DNA of 64,000 nt from positions 620,001 through 684,000 of the forward strand of contig NZ_VFMX01000001.1 in assembly GCF_006715285.1 (NCBI RefSeq), read 5' to 3'. The stretch is from Arthrobacter sp. SLBN-83 (GTDB lineage: Bacteria > Actinomycetota > Actinomycetes > Actinomycetales > Micrococcaceae). Shown in pieces: positions 35,700-43,408 of the stretch. Each line of letters opens with the position of its first letter. Position 1 is the stretch's first letter. A model generated the notes under the pieces. That model saw only the letters and a list, made by a program, of their open reading frames with translations, did no database searches and was not told where the DNA came from. Made by a program: the position numbers and the translations under genes.

Positions 35700-37301
35700 A
35701 TGGCGGCACGCAGCAATCCACACCAGCCGGACGGCACCCATTCAGGATGGAACCCGCGCCTGGCACTCCTGGTGGCGGCGACCTTCTTCATGGAATTCCT
35801 GGACGGCACGGTCCTCACCACGGCCATTCCCAGCATCGCGACCGACTTCGCCATTCCCGCTGCCGACGTCAACATCACCATGACGGCCTACCTCCTGACC
35901 GTGGCCGTTGGAATTCCCATCAGCGGCTGGCTGGCTGAACGGTTCGGCGCCAGGCGGATTTTCTGTGCAGCCATCGCCGTTTTCACCCTCGCTTCGCTGG
36001 CCTGCGCCCTGAGCCAGGACCTGGTTACGTTGACCCTGAGCCGCATCGCCCAGGGAGCCGGCGGGGCCATGATGGTCCCGGTGGGAACCCTGGTGGTCCT
36101 GCGCGGCACACCGAAGTCCGAGCTGCTGCGGGCCACCGCGTTCCTGGTGTGGCCGGGGCTCCTCGCACCGGTCCTTGCACCACTGGTGGGCGGCGCGCTC
36201 ACCACTTACCTGTCGTGGCACTGGATCTTCCTGGTAAACATCCCCCTCGGGGCAGCAGCGTTTGCCGCTGCCCTGCGCCTGGTTCCGGTCACACCCGGGG
36301 ACCCTGGCCGACGGCTGGACTGGACCGGCATGGCACTGACCACCGTCGGGGTGGGCGCGCTGGTGGCCGGCCTGGAGCTGGCCAGCAGCCATCCGGAGCT
36401 GCCCTGGGCCGGAATCAGCGCGCTGGCCGGAGCCGCAGCACTCACCGCCGCCGTGCTCTGGATGCGCCGGGCCCCCCACCCCCTGTTCAATCTCCAGGTC
36501 TTCCATGCCCGGACGTTCCGGGCCATGGCCACCGGCGGGTTCGTTTACCGGGTGACCATCAGCTCGGTCCCCTTCCTGCTGCCGCTGATGTTCCAGACGG
36601 GGTTCGGCTGGTCACCACTGCAGGCCGGTGCCATGGTGGCAGCGGTGTTCATCGGCAACATCGGGATCAAACCGGCCACCACCCCGCTGATCCGGAAGTT
36701 CGGGTTTAAGGCAATGCTGGTGTTCGCCTCCGTGGCATCAGCCATCACCTTCGCCCTCTGCGCCTTCCTGACGCCGGAGACCCCTGAGGTACTGATGTTC
36801 GTACTGCTGGTGGGCAGCGGCGCCTTCCGTTCCATCGGGTTCTCCGCTTACGCGTCGGTCCAGTACGCGGACATCCCGCCGGCGCAACTCACGTCCGCCA
36901 ATACGGTTTCGGCCACGATCGTGCAACTGGGCACCGGATCGGGCATCGCCCTCGCAGCCCTGCTCATCCGGACCTTCAGCGGCCCGGCCCTGGTCCCCCA
37001 GGATCCAGCCGAGCCCTTCCGCGGCGCGTTCCTGGCGATGGCGGTCCTGATGCTCGCCAGCACGGCGGACAGCCTGCTGCTCCCCCGGCACGCCGGGGCG
37101 GCAGTGAGCCAGCGGGATCAGTCTCCCAAACACGGTGCCGCAGCAGACGGGGCCGCGCAGCCAGCCGCCGCCGGAACCGACGCCATGGTCAAACCCGCCC
37201 AAGCCGGCAGCACCCAGCCCGCGGTCAGCCTGCCTGCGCCAGAACCAGGGGAAGCACCGCTCCCGCCCCGGCCTGCCGAAGGGCGCGCCCCGCGACGGTA
37301 A
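35700..37301 (+). CDS. MFS transporter, DHA2/EmrB drug-exporter type
   Basis: A 533-residue exporter with about 14 hydrophobic segments (about residues 20-470). TM1 shows the DHA signature FFMEFLDGTVLTTAIPSIATDF, motif A is GWLAERFGARRIF, and the exporter motif C appears as LVWPGLLAPVLAPLVGGAL. Such proteins use the proton gradient to expel drugs or metabolites. The last 60 residues are a Pro/Ala-rich disordered tail, and its final 77 bp overlap the 3' end of the convergent helicase gene (37225-37301). ATG at 35700 lies in a short gap after the tRNA terminator. Confidence 0.9.
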   Translation: MAARSNPHQPDGTHSGWNPRLALLVAATFFMEFLDGTVLTTAIPSIATDFAIPAADVNITMTAYLLTVAVGIPISGWLAERFGARRIFCAAIAVFTLASLACALSQDLVTLTLSRIAQGAGGAMMVPVGTLVVLRGTPKSELLRATAFLVWPGLLAPVLAPLVGGALTTYLSWHWIFLVNIPLGAAAFAAALRLVPVTPGDPGRRLDWTGMALTTVGVGALVAGLELASSHPELPWAGISALAGAAALTAAVLWMRRAPHPLFNLQVFHARTFRAMATGGFVYRVTISSVPFLLPLMFQTGFGWSPLQAGAMVAAVFIGNIGIKPATTPLIRKFGFKAMLVFASVASAITFALCAFLTPETPEVLMFVLLVGSGAFRSIGFSAYASVQYADIPPAQLTSANTVSATIVQLGTGSGIALAALLIRTFSGPALVPQDPAEPFRGAFLAMAVLMLASTADSLLLPRHAGAAVSQRDQSPKHGAAADGAAQPAAAGTDAMVKPAQAGSTQPAVSLPAPEPGEAPLPPRPAEGRAPRR

Positions 37302-39429
37302 GGGTCCACCGGCTGTCGGCGAGGTCATCAATCAGCATCACGCTCTGGCCCTGGACCGACTGCAGGGCCGCCCCAAGTTCGGGGCCCACCACCAGCCGGT
37401 CCCAAACCCCGGCCAGTCTGTAGGCGCTGTTGCCGCCGCGGCCGCCGGTAGGGCCGCCGTGCGCCAACTGCAGCTCGCCAAGGTAGGGAATGCGCCCGAT
37501 ATCGGAGATTCCCCGCGCCAGTGAGCCCACCAGTTGCGGCTTGCTCCGGGACGGGACGGCAACGATGGCGGCAGGCCGGCCTGCTCCGCTCCAGCCCGGG
37601 TTCCGGCTGTCGCCAGCCCCCCATTCGCGCAGGACCTGCACGCAGGCCTGGAGCATGCCGGGGTCCACCGGCCGGTCCTCCGCCCCGGCGGCAAACAGCT
37701 CCCGCAGGGCACCGCCCCACCCAAGATCCGTAAGCCTGGCCAGGACCCGTCCCTCCGACAAGCCTTCGCCCGGCTTGAGTTTGCCTTTCACCGGGACTCC
37801 CAAACGGTCCATGCCGCTGGGCCACTGAAGCCGCGGCTCCAGGACGCCGCCTGCCCTGCTCAAGGTCTGGCTTGCCGCTGCTGTAGCGTCCGCGGCAACG
37901 TCTGCCGGGAACCACCGGCCGGCGCAGTTATCGCAGCGGCCGCACGGACGGGCTGTCTCGTCGTCCAGGACGGAGGTGATGTACTCCATCCGGCAGCCTG
38001 CGGTGTCCTGGTAGATCACCATGGAGTCCTGCTCGTCCACGCGGGCCTCGGCAATGCGGCCGTACCGCTCCGCGTCGTAAACCCACGGCTGGCCCGTGGA
38101 CCGCCAGCCTCCGCCAACCCGTTCCACCGCGCCGTCCACTGACAGCACTTTCAGCAGCAGCTCCAGCGGCGTGCGGCGGAGGTCAACACGGGCTTCCAGC
38201 GCCACCGTTGACAGGGCTGTGCCGGCTTCGGCCAATGCCGTCAGCACGGCTGCTGCCTTTTCCTCCGAGGGCATGGAGGCGGTGGCGAAGTACTGCCAGA
38301 TCTCACGGTCCTCGGAGCCCGGCAGCAACAGGACATCGGCGTTGGCAGCACCACGGCCGGCACGTCCCACCTGCTGGTAGTAGGCCACCGGCGATGAGGG
38401 AGCCCCGAGGTGGACCACGAAGCCAAGGTCGGGCTTGTCGAAGCCCATGCCCAGGGCGGACGTGGCCACCAGCGCCTTGACCTGGTTGTCCTTCAACAGC
38501 TGCTCTGCCCGCTCCCGGTCGGCAGGGTCGGTCCGCCCGGTATAGGCAAGCACGTTATGTCCCGCTTCGGACAGCAGCCGGGCTGTGTCCTCCGCCGCGG
38601 AAACGGTCAGGGAGTAAATGATGCCGCTGCCTGGAAGATCGGCCAGGTGGGTCAGCAGCCAGCCCAGGCGCGCCTTGGAGTCAGGCAGCGACAGGACTCC
38701 CAGCCGCAGCGAGTCCCGGCCCAGGGAGCCGCGGATGGTCAGGACCCCGGCGCCGAGCTGTTCTTCAATATCGTGCACCACCCGCGAGTTGGCCGTGGCG
38801 GTGGTGGCCAGGACGGGTACCGAATCCGGCAACCGGGTGATGAGGTCCGCGATGCGGCGGTAATCGGGCCGGAAGTCGTGGCCCCAGTCGGAAATGCAGT
38901 GGGCTTCGTCGATGACCAGCAGCCCGGTACGGCGGAGGAGTTCGGGCAGCTGGGTCTCCCGGAATGCCGGGTTGGTAAGCCGTTCCGGAGAGACCAGGAG
39001 GACATCAACCTCATCTGCAGCCAACTGCTCGCGGACGGCTTCCCACTCCAACTGGTTGGCGGAGTTGATGGCGACGGCGCGGACCCCGGCACGGGCGGCA
39101 GCGGCCACCTGGTCCCGCATCAGGGCAAGCAGCGGCGAGACGATCAGGGTAGGTCCGGCTCCGCGGCGCCGCAGCAGGAGGGAGGCCACGAAGTACACGG
39201 CCGATTTGCCCCAGCCGGTCCGCTGGACCACCAAAGCCCGCCGCCCGCCGTCGACCAATGCCTCGATGGCTTCAAACTGGCCGTCGTGGAAGACGGCGCC
39301 CGGGTTGCCCACCAGCCCGCGAAGGACCTCAAGCGCCTCGGCATGCGTGGCGGTCGCCGGCGCGCCCGGACCTGCCTTTTCTGCAACTGCGGTAGCGGAA
39401 ACTGGGGAAGCGTACTGGTTATTGGCCAT
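37225..39429 (-). CDS. RecQ-like ATP-dependent DNA helicase with phosphoribosyltransferase-like C-terminus
   Basis: A 734-residue SF2 helicase. Motif I is TGWGKS (71-76), motif II LLVIDEAHCISDWGHDFRPDYRR, motif III ATTATANSRV, motif V ATSALGMGFDKPDLGFVVHLG and motif VI YQQVGRAGRG. Zinc ligands follow in GCRMEY and PCGRCDNC, as in RecQ. After a winged-helix-like region, the last 120 residues look like a PRTase (GRGGNSAYRLAGVW, then VMLIDDLADSRWTLTVAGRAL), with the PRPP-loop pattern. I start at ATG 39429. It diverges from the phosphohexomutase gene. Role: unwinding in repair or recombination; the tail's function is unknown. Confidence 0.9.
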   Translation of the reverse strand: MANNQYASPVSATAVAEKAGPGAPATATHAEALEVLRGLVGNPGAVFHDGQFEAIEALVDGGRRALVVQRTGWGKSAVYFVASLLLRRRGAGPTLIVSPLLALMRDQVAAAARAGVRAVAINSANQLEWEAVREQLAADEVDVLLVSPERLTNPAFRETQLPELLRRTGLLVIDEAHCISDWGHDFRPDYRRIADLITRLPDSVPVLATTATANSRVVHDIEEQLGAGVLTIRGSLGRDSLRLGVLSLPDSKARLGWLLTHLADLPGSGIIYSLTVSAAEDTARLLSEAGHNVLAYTGRTDPADRERAEQLLKDNQVKALVATSALGMGFDKPDLGFVVHLGAPSSPVAYYQQVGRAGRGAANADVLLLPGSEDREIWQYFATASMPSEEKAAAVLTALAEAGTALSTVALEARVDLRRTPLELLLKVLSVDGAVERVGGGWRSTGQPWVYDAERYGRIAEARVDEQDSMVIYQDTAGCRMEYITSVLDDETARPCGRCDNCAGRWFPADVAADATAAASQTLSRAGGVLEPRLQWPSGMDRLGVPVKGKLKPGEGLSEGRVLARLTDLGWGGALRELFAAGAEDRPVDPGMLQACVQVLREWGAGDSRNPGWSGAGRPAAIVAVPSRSKPQLVGSLARGISDIGRIPYLGELQLAHGGPTGGRGGNSAYRLAGVWDRLVVGPELGAALQSVQGQSVMLIDDLADSRWTLTVAGRALRQAGAGAVLPLVLAQAG

Positions 39430-39579
39430 TGACTCAGTATCCCAGCACCCTCCGACACCCCGCACAGCGTCGCACTGCTATGTGGAAACGGGCCGGCCAC
39501 CCGCTGCAAAGCAAGGCTGTTACGCAAGTTCTCCCAAAGTCCCCTTGGCCACATGCGCCGCACACGTAAGATAAAGCCC

Positions 39580-40998
39580 GTGACTAGCGAACAGACAACG
39601 ACATTTGATCTCTCGGCCTCCTTCAAGGCCTACGACGTCCGCGGGATCGTAGGCGAGTCGATCACCGCCGAAATCGTCGAAGCCGTGGGGGCCGCGTTCG
39701 TGGATGTCCTGCAGCTTGAGGGCCAGACCATCGTGGTGGGCGGCGACATGCGCCCCTCATCCCCAGAGTTCACCAAGGCGTTCGCCAATGGAGCGGCAAC
39801 GCGGGGTGCCAACGTGGAGCTGCTGGACCTGATCTCCACGGACGAACTGTACTTCGCCTGCGGTTTCCTCAACCGCGCCGGGGCAACCTTCACCGCCAGT
39901 CACAACCCTGCCGAGTACAACGGCATCAAGATGGCCAAGGCAGGCGCCGTGCCCATCTCCTCCGAAACCGGCCTCAAGGACATCCAGGCCCTCGCCGAGC
40001 AGTACCTGAACTCCGGATCCATTCCGGCTGCCGGCACCAAGGGCCTTATCAGCGTCCGCGACGTACTCAAGGACTACTCCGAGTACCTCCGCAAGCTCGT
40101 GGACCTCTCCGCATCCCGTCCCCTGAAGGTTGTGGTGGACGCCGGCAACGGCATGGCCGGGCTGACCACGCCGGCGGTCCTGGGCGACGCATTGCTGCCC
40201 AAGCTGCCGTTCGACATCGTTCCGCTCTACTTCGAACTGGACGGTTCCTTCCCCAACCACCCGGCCAACCCGCTGGAGCCGGAAAACCTCCGTGACCTGC
40301 AGGCCGCCGTCATCGAGCACGGCGCGGACATTGGCCTGGCGTTCGACGGCGACGCCGACCGCTGCTTTGTCATCGATGAAAAGGGCGAGCCCGTGTCGCC
40401 GTCGGCCATTACCGGGATGGTGGCCCGCCGCGAAATTGCCCGCGCCAAGGCCCAGGGCGAGGAAACCCCCACGATCATCCACAACCTGCTCACCTCCCGT
40501 GCCGTCTCCGAGTTGGTGGAGCACGACGGCGGCCGCGCCGTCCGCACGCGCGTGGGCCACTCCTTCATCAAGGCAGTCATGGCCAAAGAAGGCGCGGTAT
40601 TCGGCGGCGAGCACTCCGCGCACTTCTACTTCCGCGACTTCTGGAACGCGGACACCGGCATGCTGGCCGCCATGCACGTCCTCGCTGCCCTGGGCGAGCA
40701 GGACGGCCCGCTCTCCGAGCTGGCACGCGAATATGAGCCCTACGTCAGCTCCGGCGAAATCAACTCCGAGGTGGAGGACAAGCCCGCAGCCGTGGAGCGG
40801 GTCCGCCAGGCCTTCGCGGACGAGGACCTCACCATCGACACCCTGGACGGCAGTACGTTCACAGCCAATGACGGCAGCTACTGGTTCAACCTCCGCCCGT
40901 CCAACACCGAACCGTTCCTGCGGCTCAACGCCGAGGCCACGGACCGGGCCACCATGGAACGCGTTCGCGACCGCGTCCTGTCCCTGGTGCGGGCCTAG
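39580..40998 (+). CDS. manB: phosphomannomutase/phosphoglucomutase
   Basis: A 472-residue alpha-D-phosphohexomutase. The active serine lies in TASHNPAEYNGIK, the magnesium loop is DGDADRC, the sugar-specificity loop GGEHSAHFYFRD (GEHSxH favours mannose/glucose phosphates) and the phosphate-binding loop RPSNTEPFLRL. It supplies mannose-1-phosphate or glucose-1-phosphate for glycan and lipid-linked sugar synthesis, possibly feeding the glycosyltransferases at 59-64 kb. GTG 39580 is chosen to match the family N-terminus TSEQTTTFDLSASFKAYDVRG; ATG 39553 would add nine residues. The next gene begins seven bases after the stop. Confidence 0.92.
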   Translation: MTSEQTTTFDLSASFKAYDVRGIVGESITAEIVEAVGAAFVDVLQLEGQTIVVGGDMRPSSPEFTKAFANGAATRGANVELLDLISTDELYFACGFLNRAGATFTASHNPAEYNGIKMAKAGAVPISSETGLKDIQALAEQYLNSGSIPAAGTKGLISVRDVLKDYSEYLRKLVDLSASRPLKVVVDAGNGMAGLTTPAVLGDALLPKLPFDIVPLYFELDGSFPNHPANPLEPENLRDLQAAVIEHGADIGLAFDGDADRCFVIDEKGEPVSPSAITGMVARREIARAKAQGEETPTIIHNLLTSRAVSELVEHDGGRAVRTRVGHSFIKAVMAKEGAVFGGEHSAHFYFRDFWNADTGMLAAMHVLAALGEQDGPLSELAREYEPYVSSGEINSEVEDKPAAVERVRQAFADEDLTIDTLDGSTFTANDGSYWFNLRPSNTEPFLRLNAEATDRATMERVRDRVLSLVRA

Positions 40999-41004
40999 GA
41001 CCGG

Positions 41005-41502
41005 ATGACCGACTACACGGGGCAGGCAGCGGACGGCAACGGCGGTCAGGACAGCTGGCGCGATTCCGTCTCCGAAGCCACGGCAACTGACCTGGAGAAT
41101 CTCCTGGGCACGGGCGTCAGCGCGGCCCAGGAGCAGCTCCAGCGCAATGGCGGCTTCCTGCCCTTCGCGCTGACAGTCCAGAACGACGGCGAGGTGCGGC
41201 TGGTTGCCGTCTCCCCGGCGGATGCCGGGGAAGGCACGGACGGGGACTTCGACGCCGACGCCATGATCCGCGACCTGCAGGCACTCCTGCGCCAGAACCG
41301 TGACGACTTCCGTGCCGCGGCCGTGGTCTGCGACATCCTCCTGGTGGAGGAGGATTCAGACGCCATCCACGTCGCCGCCGAACACCGTGACGGCTCCCTC
41401 TTCGCAGCCGTGCTGCCCTACTCGGCCAACGCCACCACCCAGTCCTGGGAATTTGGCGAGCTGGGCGCGGACGCCAGCGAGCCCACCATCTGGGTGGACT
41501 AG
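41005..41502 (+). CDS. hypothetical protein, probable operon partner of manB
   Basis: A 165-residue acidic soluble protein with no signal peptide, TM or recognised domain. A folded part seems to run from GGFLPFALTVQNDGEVRLVAVSP to the end, with alternating strands and helices (AAVVCDILLVEEDSDAIHVAAEHRDG). ATG 41005 follows AGGACC. It lies between the mutase and the Rrf2 regulator, six and fifteen bases from them, so the three genes may share a transcript. Confidence 0.75.
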   Translation: MTDYTGQAADGNGGQDSWRDSVSEATATDLENLLGTGVSAAQEQLQRNGGFLPFALTVQNDGEVRLVAVSPADAGEGTDGDFDADAMIRDLQALLRQNRDDFRAAAVVCDILLVEEDSDAIHVAAEHRDGSLFAAVLPYSANATTQSWEFGELGADASEPTIWVD

Positions 41503-41517
41503 ACCGGACCTGCAGCC

Positions 41518-41967
41518 ATGAAGATCAATGCCTTTGCTGATGTCAGCCTGCGCGCGCTCATGGTGCTCGCAGCCGTTCCCGACGGCACGCTGCTGACCAC
41601 CCAGAGCATCGCAGACTCGGTGGGTACGCCGTACAACCACGTCAGCAAGGCCATGGCCAAGCTGCGGAGCATGGGCCTGATCGAGGTGGTCCGCGGCCGC
41701 TCCGGAGGTTCACGGCTCAGCCATGCGGGGCGGACCGCCACCGTAGGCCAAATCCTCCGGCAACTCGATAGCCGCACCGATCCCGCAGACTGCGTGTCTC
41801 CCGCCGGAAACTGCCCCCTCATCAACGAGTGCCGCCTGCGCGGCGCCCTGGCCCGCGCGCGCGAGGCATTCTACGCCGAGCTTGATTCGGTGGTCATCGG
41901 GGAACTTCCCCAGGCCCGGCAGATGGCGCCGGTTTTCCAGATGATCGGCCTCCGCCCCGGGCTTTAG
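41518..41967 (+). CDS. nsrR: Rrf2 family Fe-S transcriptional regulator, NsrR type
   Basis: A 149-residue regulator. The N-terminal winged helix reads MKINAFADVSLRALMVLAAVP, with recognition region TTQSIADSVGTPYNHVSKAMAKL and wing VRGRSGGSRLSH. Three cysteines, C92, C99 and C105 (in CVSPAGNC and INEC), are placed as in Streptomyces NsrR and should ligate a [4Fe-4S] cluster that reacts with nitric oxide. The next gene is Hmp, the main NO-detoxifying enzyme and the classic NsrR target. ATG 41518. The regulator would repress hmp until NO destroys the cluster. Confidence 0.88.
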   Translation: MKINAFADVSLRALMVLAAVPDGTLLTTQSIADSVGTPYNHVSKAMAKLRSMGLIEVVRGRSGGSRLSHAGRTATVGQILRQLDSRTDPADCVSPAGNCPLINECRLRGALARAREAFYAELDSVVIGELPQARQMAPVFQMIGLRPGL

Positions 41968-41996
41968 CCCCGAAAATCCGGGGGTCCGCTCCCGGT

Positions 41997-42059
41997 TTGA
42001 TTTCAAACTTCTACGAGGTGTAGAAATGAGGCAGAAATACTCGTATTTCAAATACGAGT
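41997..42059 (+). promoter_or_regulatory. hmp promoter with candidate NsrR operator
   Basis: TTGATT (41997-42002) and TAGAAA (42021-42026) form a -35/-10 pair with 18-bp spacing. A dyad TTCTAC-5-GTAGAA (42009-42025) overlaps the -10. A second dyad, ACTCGTATTT and AAATACGAGT around a single C (42039-42059), has the 11-1-11-like layout reported for Streptomyces NsrR sites and lies 48 bp before the hmp start. Confidence 0.72.
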
Positions 42060-42106
42060 TTTCCTCCGGCCGGACGAAGGCCCCGGCCATAACCTCAGGA
42101 GTACAG

Positions 42107-43267
42107 ATGCTCTCGGACAAGTCCCGCCCCGTCATTGAGGCCACCCTGCCGCTGGTCGGCTCCCGGATCGGATCCATCACCCCCAACTTCTACGCCCGCC
42201 TCTTCGCCGCGCACCCCGAACTGATGGACGGCTTGTTCAGCCGCTCAAACCAGCGCTCCGGCAACCAGCAGCAGGCCCTTGCCGGGAGCATCGCCGCCTT
42301 CGCCACCCACCTGGTGAACAACCCGGGTACCCTGCCCGAAACCGTCCTTTCGCGCATCGCCCACCGGCACGCCTCCCTGGGCATCACCGAGCCGCAGTAC
42401 CAGGTGGTCTACGAGCACCTGTTCGCGGCCATCGCAGAGGACCTGGCTGAAGTCATCACCACGGAAATCGCCGAAGCCTGGACTGAGGTGTACTGGCTGA
42501 TGGCGGATGCACTGATCAAGCTTGAGAAGGGCCTCTACGCTGCCCAGGCCAATGACAAGATGTGGACTCCCTGGCGCGTGGCCGCCAAGACTCCCGCGGG
42601 AACCGGATCCATGACGTTCACCCTGGAGCCTGCGGACGACACCCCTGTGACCCCCGCCCTTCCCGGCCAGTACATCAGCGTCAAGGTTGCCGTTGCGGAC
42701 GGCCTGCGCCAGGTCCGGCAGTACTCCCTCTCCGGCGACGCCGGCACCAGCCGCACCTTCACCACCAAGCTGGACGACGGCGGAGAGGTCTCCCCCGTGC
42801 TGCACAACACCGTCCAGGTGGGCGACGTCGTCGAAATCTCCAACCCCTACGGTGAGATCACGCTCAAGGAGGGCGACGGTCCGGTGGTCCTCGCGTCCGC
42901 GGGCATCGGCTGCACCCCCACCGCCTCCATCCTCCGCTCCCTCGCCGAGTCCGGCTCCGACCGCCAGGTCCTGGTGCTGCACGCCGAAAGCACCCTGGAC
43001 AGCTGGGCCCTGCGCAGCCAGATGACGGACGACGTGGAACGCCTCGACGGCGCCGAACTGCAGCTCTGGCTTGAAAAGCCGGTGGACGGGGCCAGGGAAG
43101 GCTTCATGTCCCTGCGCGAAGTGGACCTTCCCGCCAACGCGTCCCTGTACCTGTGCGGCCCACTGCCGTTCATGAAGAACATCCGCAATGAGGCCATTAA
43201 CGCGGGCATCCCGGCCACCCGCATCCACTACGAGGTCTTCGGCCCGGACATCTGGCTCGCCAGCTGA
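42107..43267 (+). CDS. hmp: flavohemoprotein, nitric oxide dioxygenase
   Basis: Converts NO and O2 to nitrate using NAD(P)H. The 386-residue protein has a globin domain (1-140) with proximal histidine H88 in IAHRHASLGI and the distal-side region NFYARLFAAHPELMDGLFSRSNQ. The FAD domain carries VRQYSLSGDAG and GQYISVKV, and the NAD domain ASAGIGCTP and LYLCGPLPFMKNI. The length is typical (about 390). ATG 42107 is preceded by AGGAG at 5 bases; an upstream ATG at 42026 would place the operator inside the gene and is rejected. Controlled by the adjacent NsrR-type repressor. Confidence 0.95.
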   Translation: MLSDKSRPVIEATLPLVGSRIGSITPNFYARLFAAHPELMDGLFSRSNQRSGNQQQALAGSIAAFATHLVNNPGTLPETVLSRIAHRHASLGITEPQYQVVYEHLFAAIAEDLAEVITTEIAEAWTEVYWLMADALIKLEKGLYAAQANDKMWTPWRVAAKTPAGTGSMTFTLEPADDTPVTPALPGQYISVKVAVADGLRQVRQYSLSGDAGTSRTFTTKLDDGGEVSPVLHNTVQVGDVVEISNPYGEITLKEGDGPVVLASAGIGCTPTASILRSLAESGSDRQVLVLHAESTLDSWALRSQMTDDVERLDGAELQLWLEKPVDGAREGFMSLREVDLPANASLYLCGPLPFMKNIRNEAINAGIPATRIHYEVFGPDIWLAS

Positions 43268-43272
43268 AATCC

Positions 43273-43324
43273 ATTGCTCCGTACCGGCCCTTTTGACGGC
43301 CCAAAAGGGCCGTTCCGGAGCAAT
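43273..43324 (+). terminator. hmp terminator-like hairpin with bulge
   Basis: Outer arms ATTGCTCCG (43273-43281) and CGGAGCAAT (43316-43324) and inner arms GGCCCTTTT (43286-43294) and AAAAGGGCC (43303-43311) form one long bulged stem right after the hmp stop. Confidence 0.7.
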
Positions 43325-43343
43325 CGATGGGAATCCGTGGGGA

Positions 43344-43391
43344 ACGACGACGGCCCCGCACCTTTCACAAAAGGTGCGGGGCCGTCGTCGT
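43344..43391. terminator. 22-bp perfect hairpin between hmp and pckG
   Basis: Arms 43344-43365 and 43370-43391 are perfectly complementary with loop CACA. The position, 17 bp from the pckG stop on the other strand, suits termination of pckG. It is the strongest hairpin in the window. Confidence 0.82.
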
Positions 43392-43408
43392 GCTTCAGGC
43401 GGTGGGGA

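Noticed and set aside
42026..42106. An earlier start of hmp at 42026, adding 27 residues.
   Set aside because: The extension contains the ACTCGTATTT/AAATACGAGT dyad, is unlike globin N-termini, and has no ribosome site; ATG 42107 has AGGAG.
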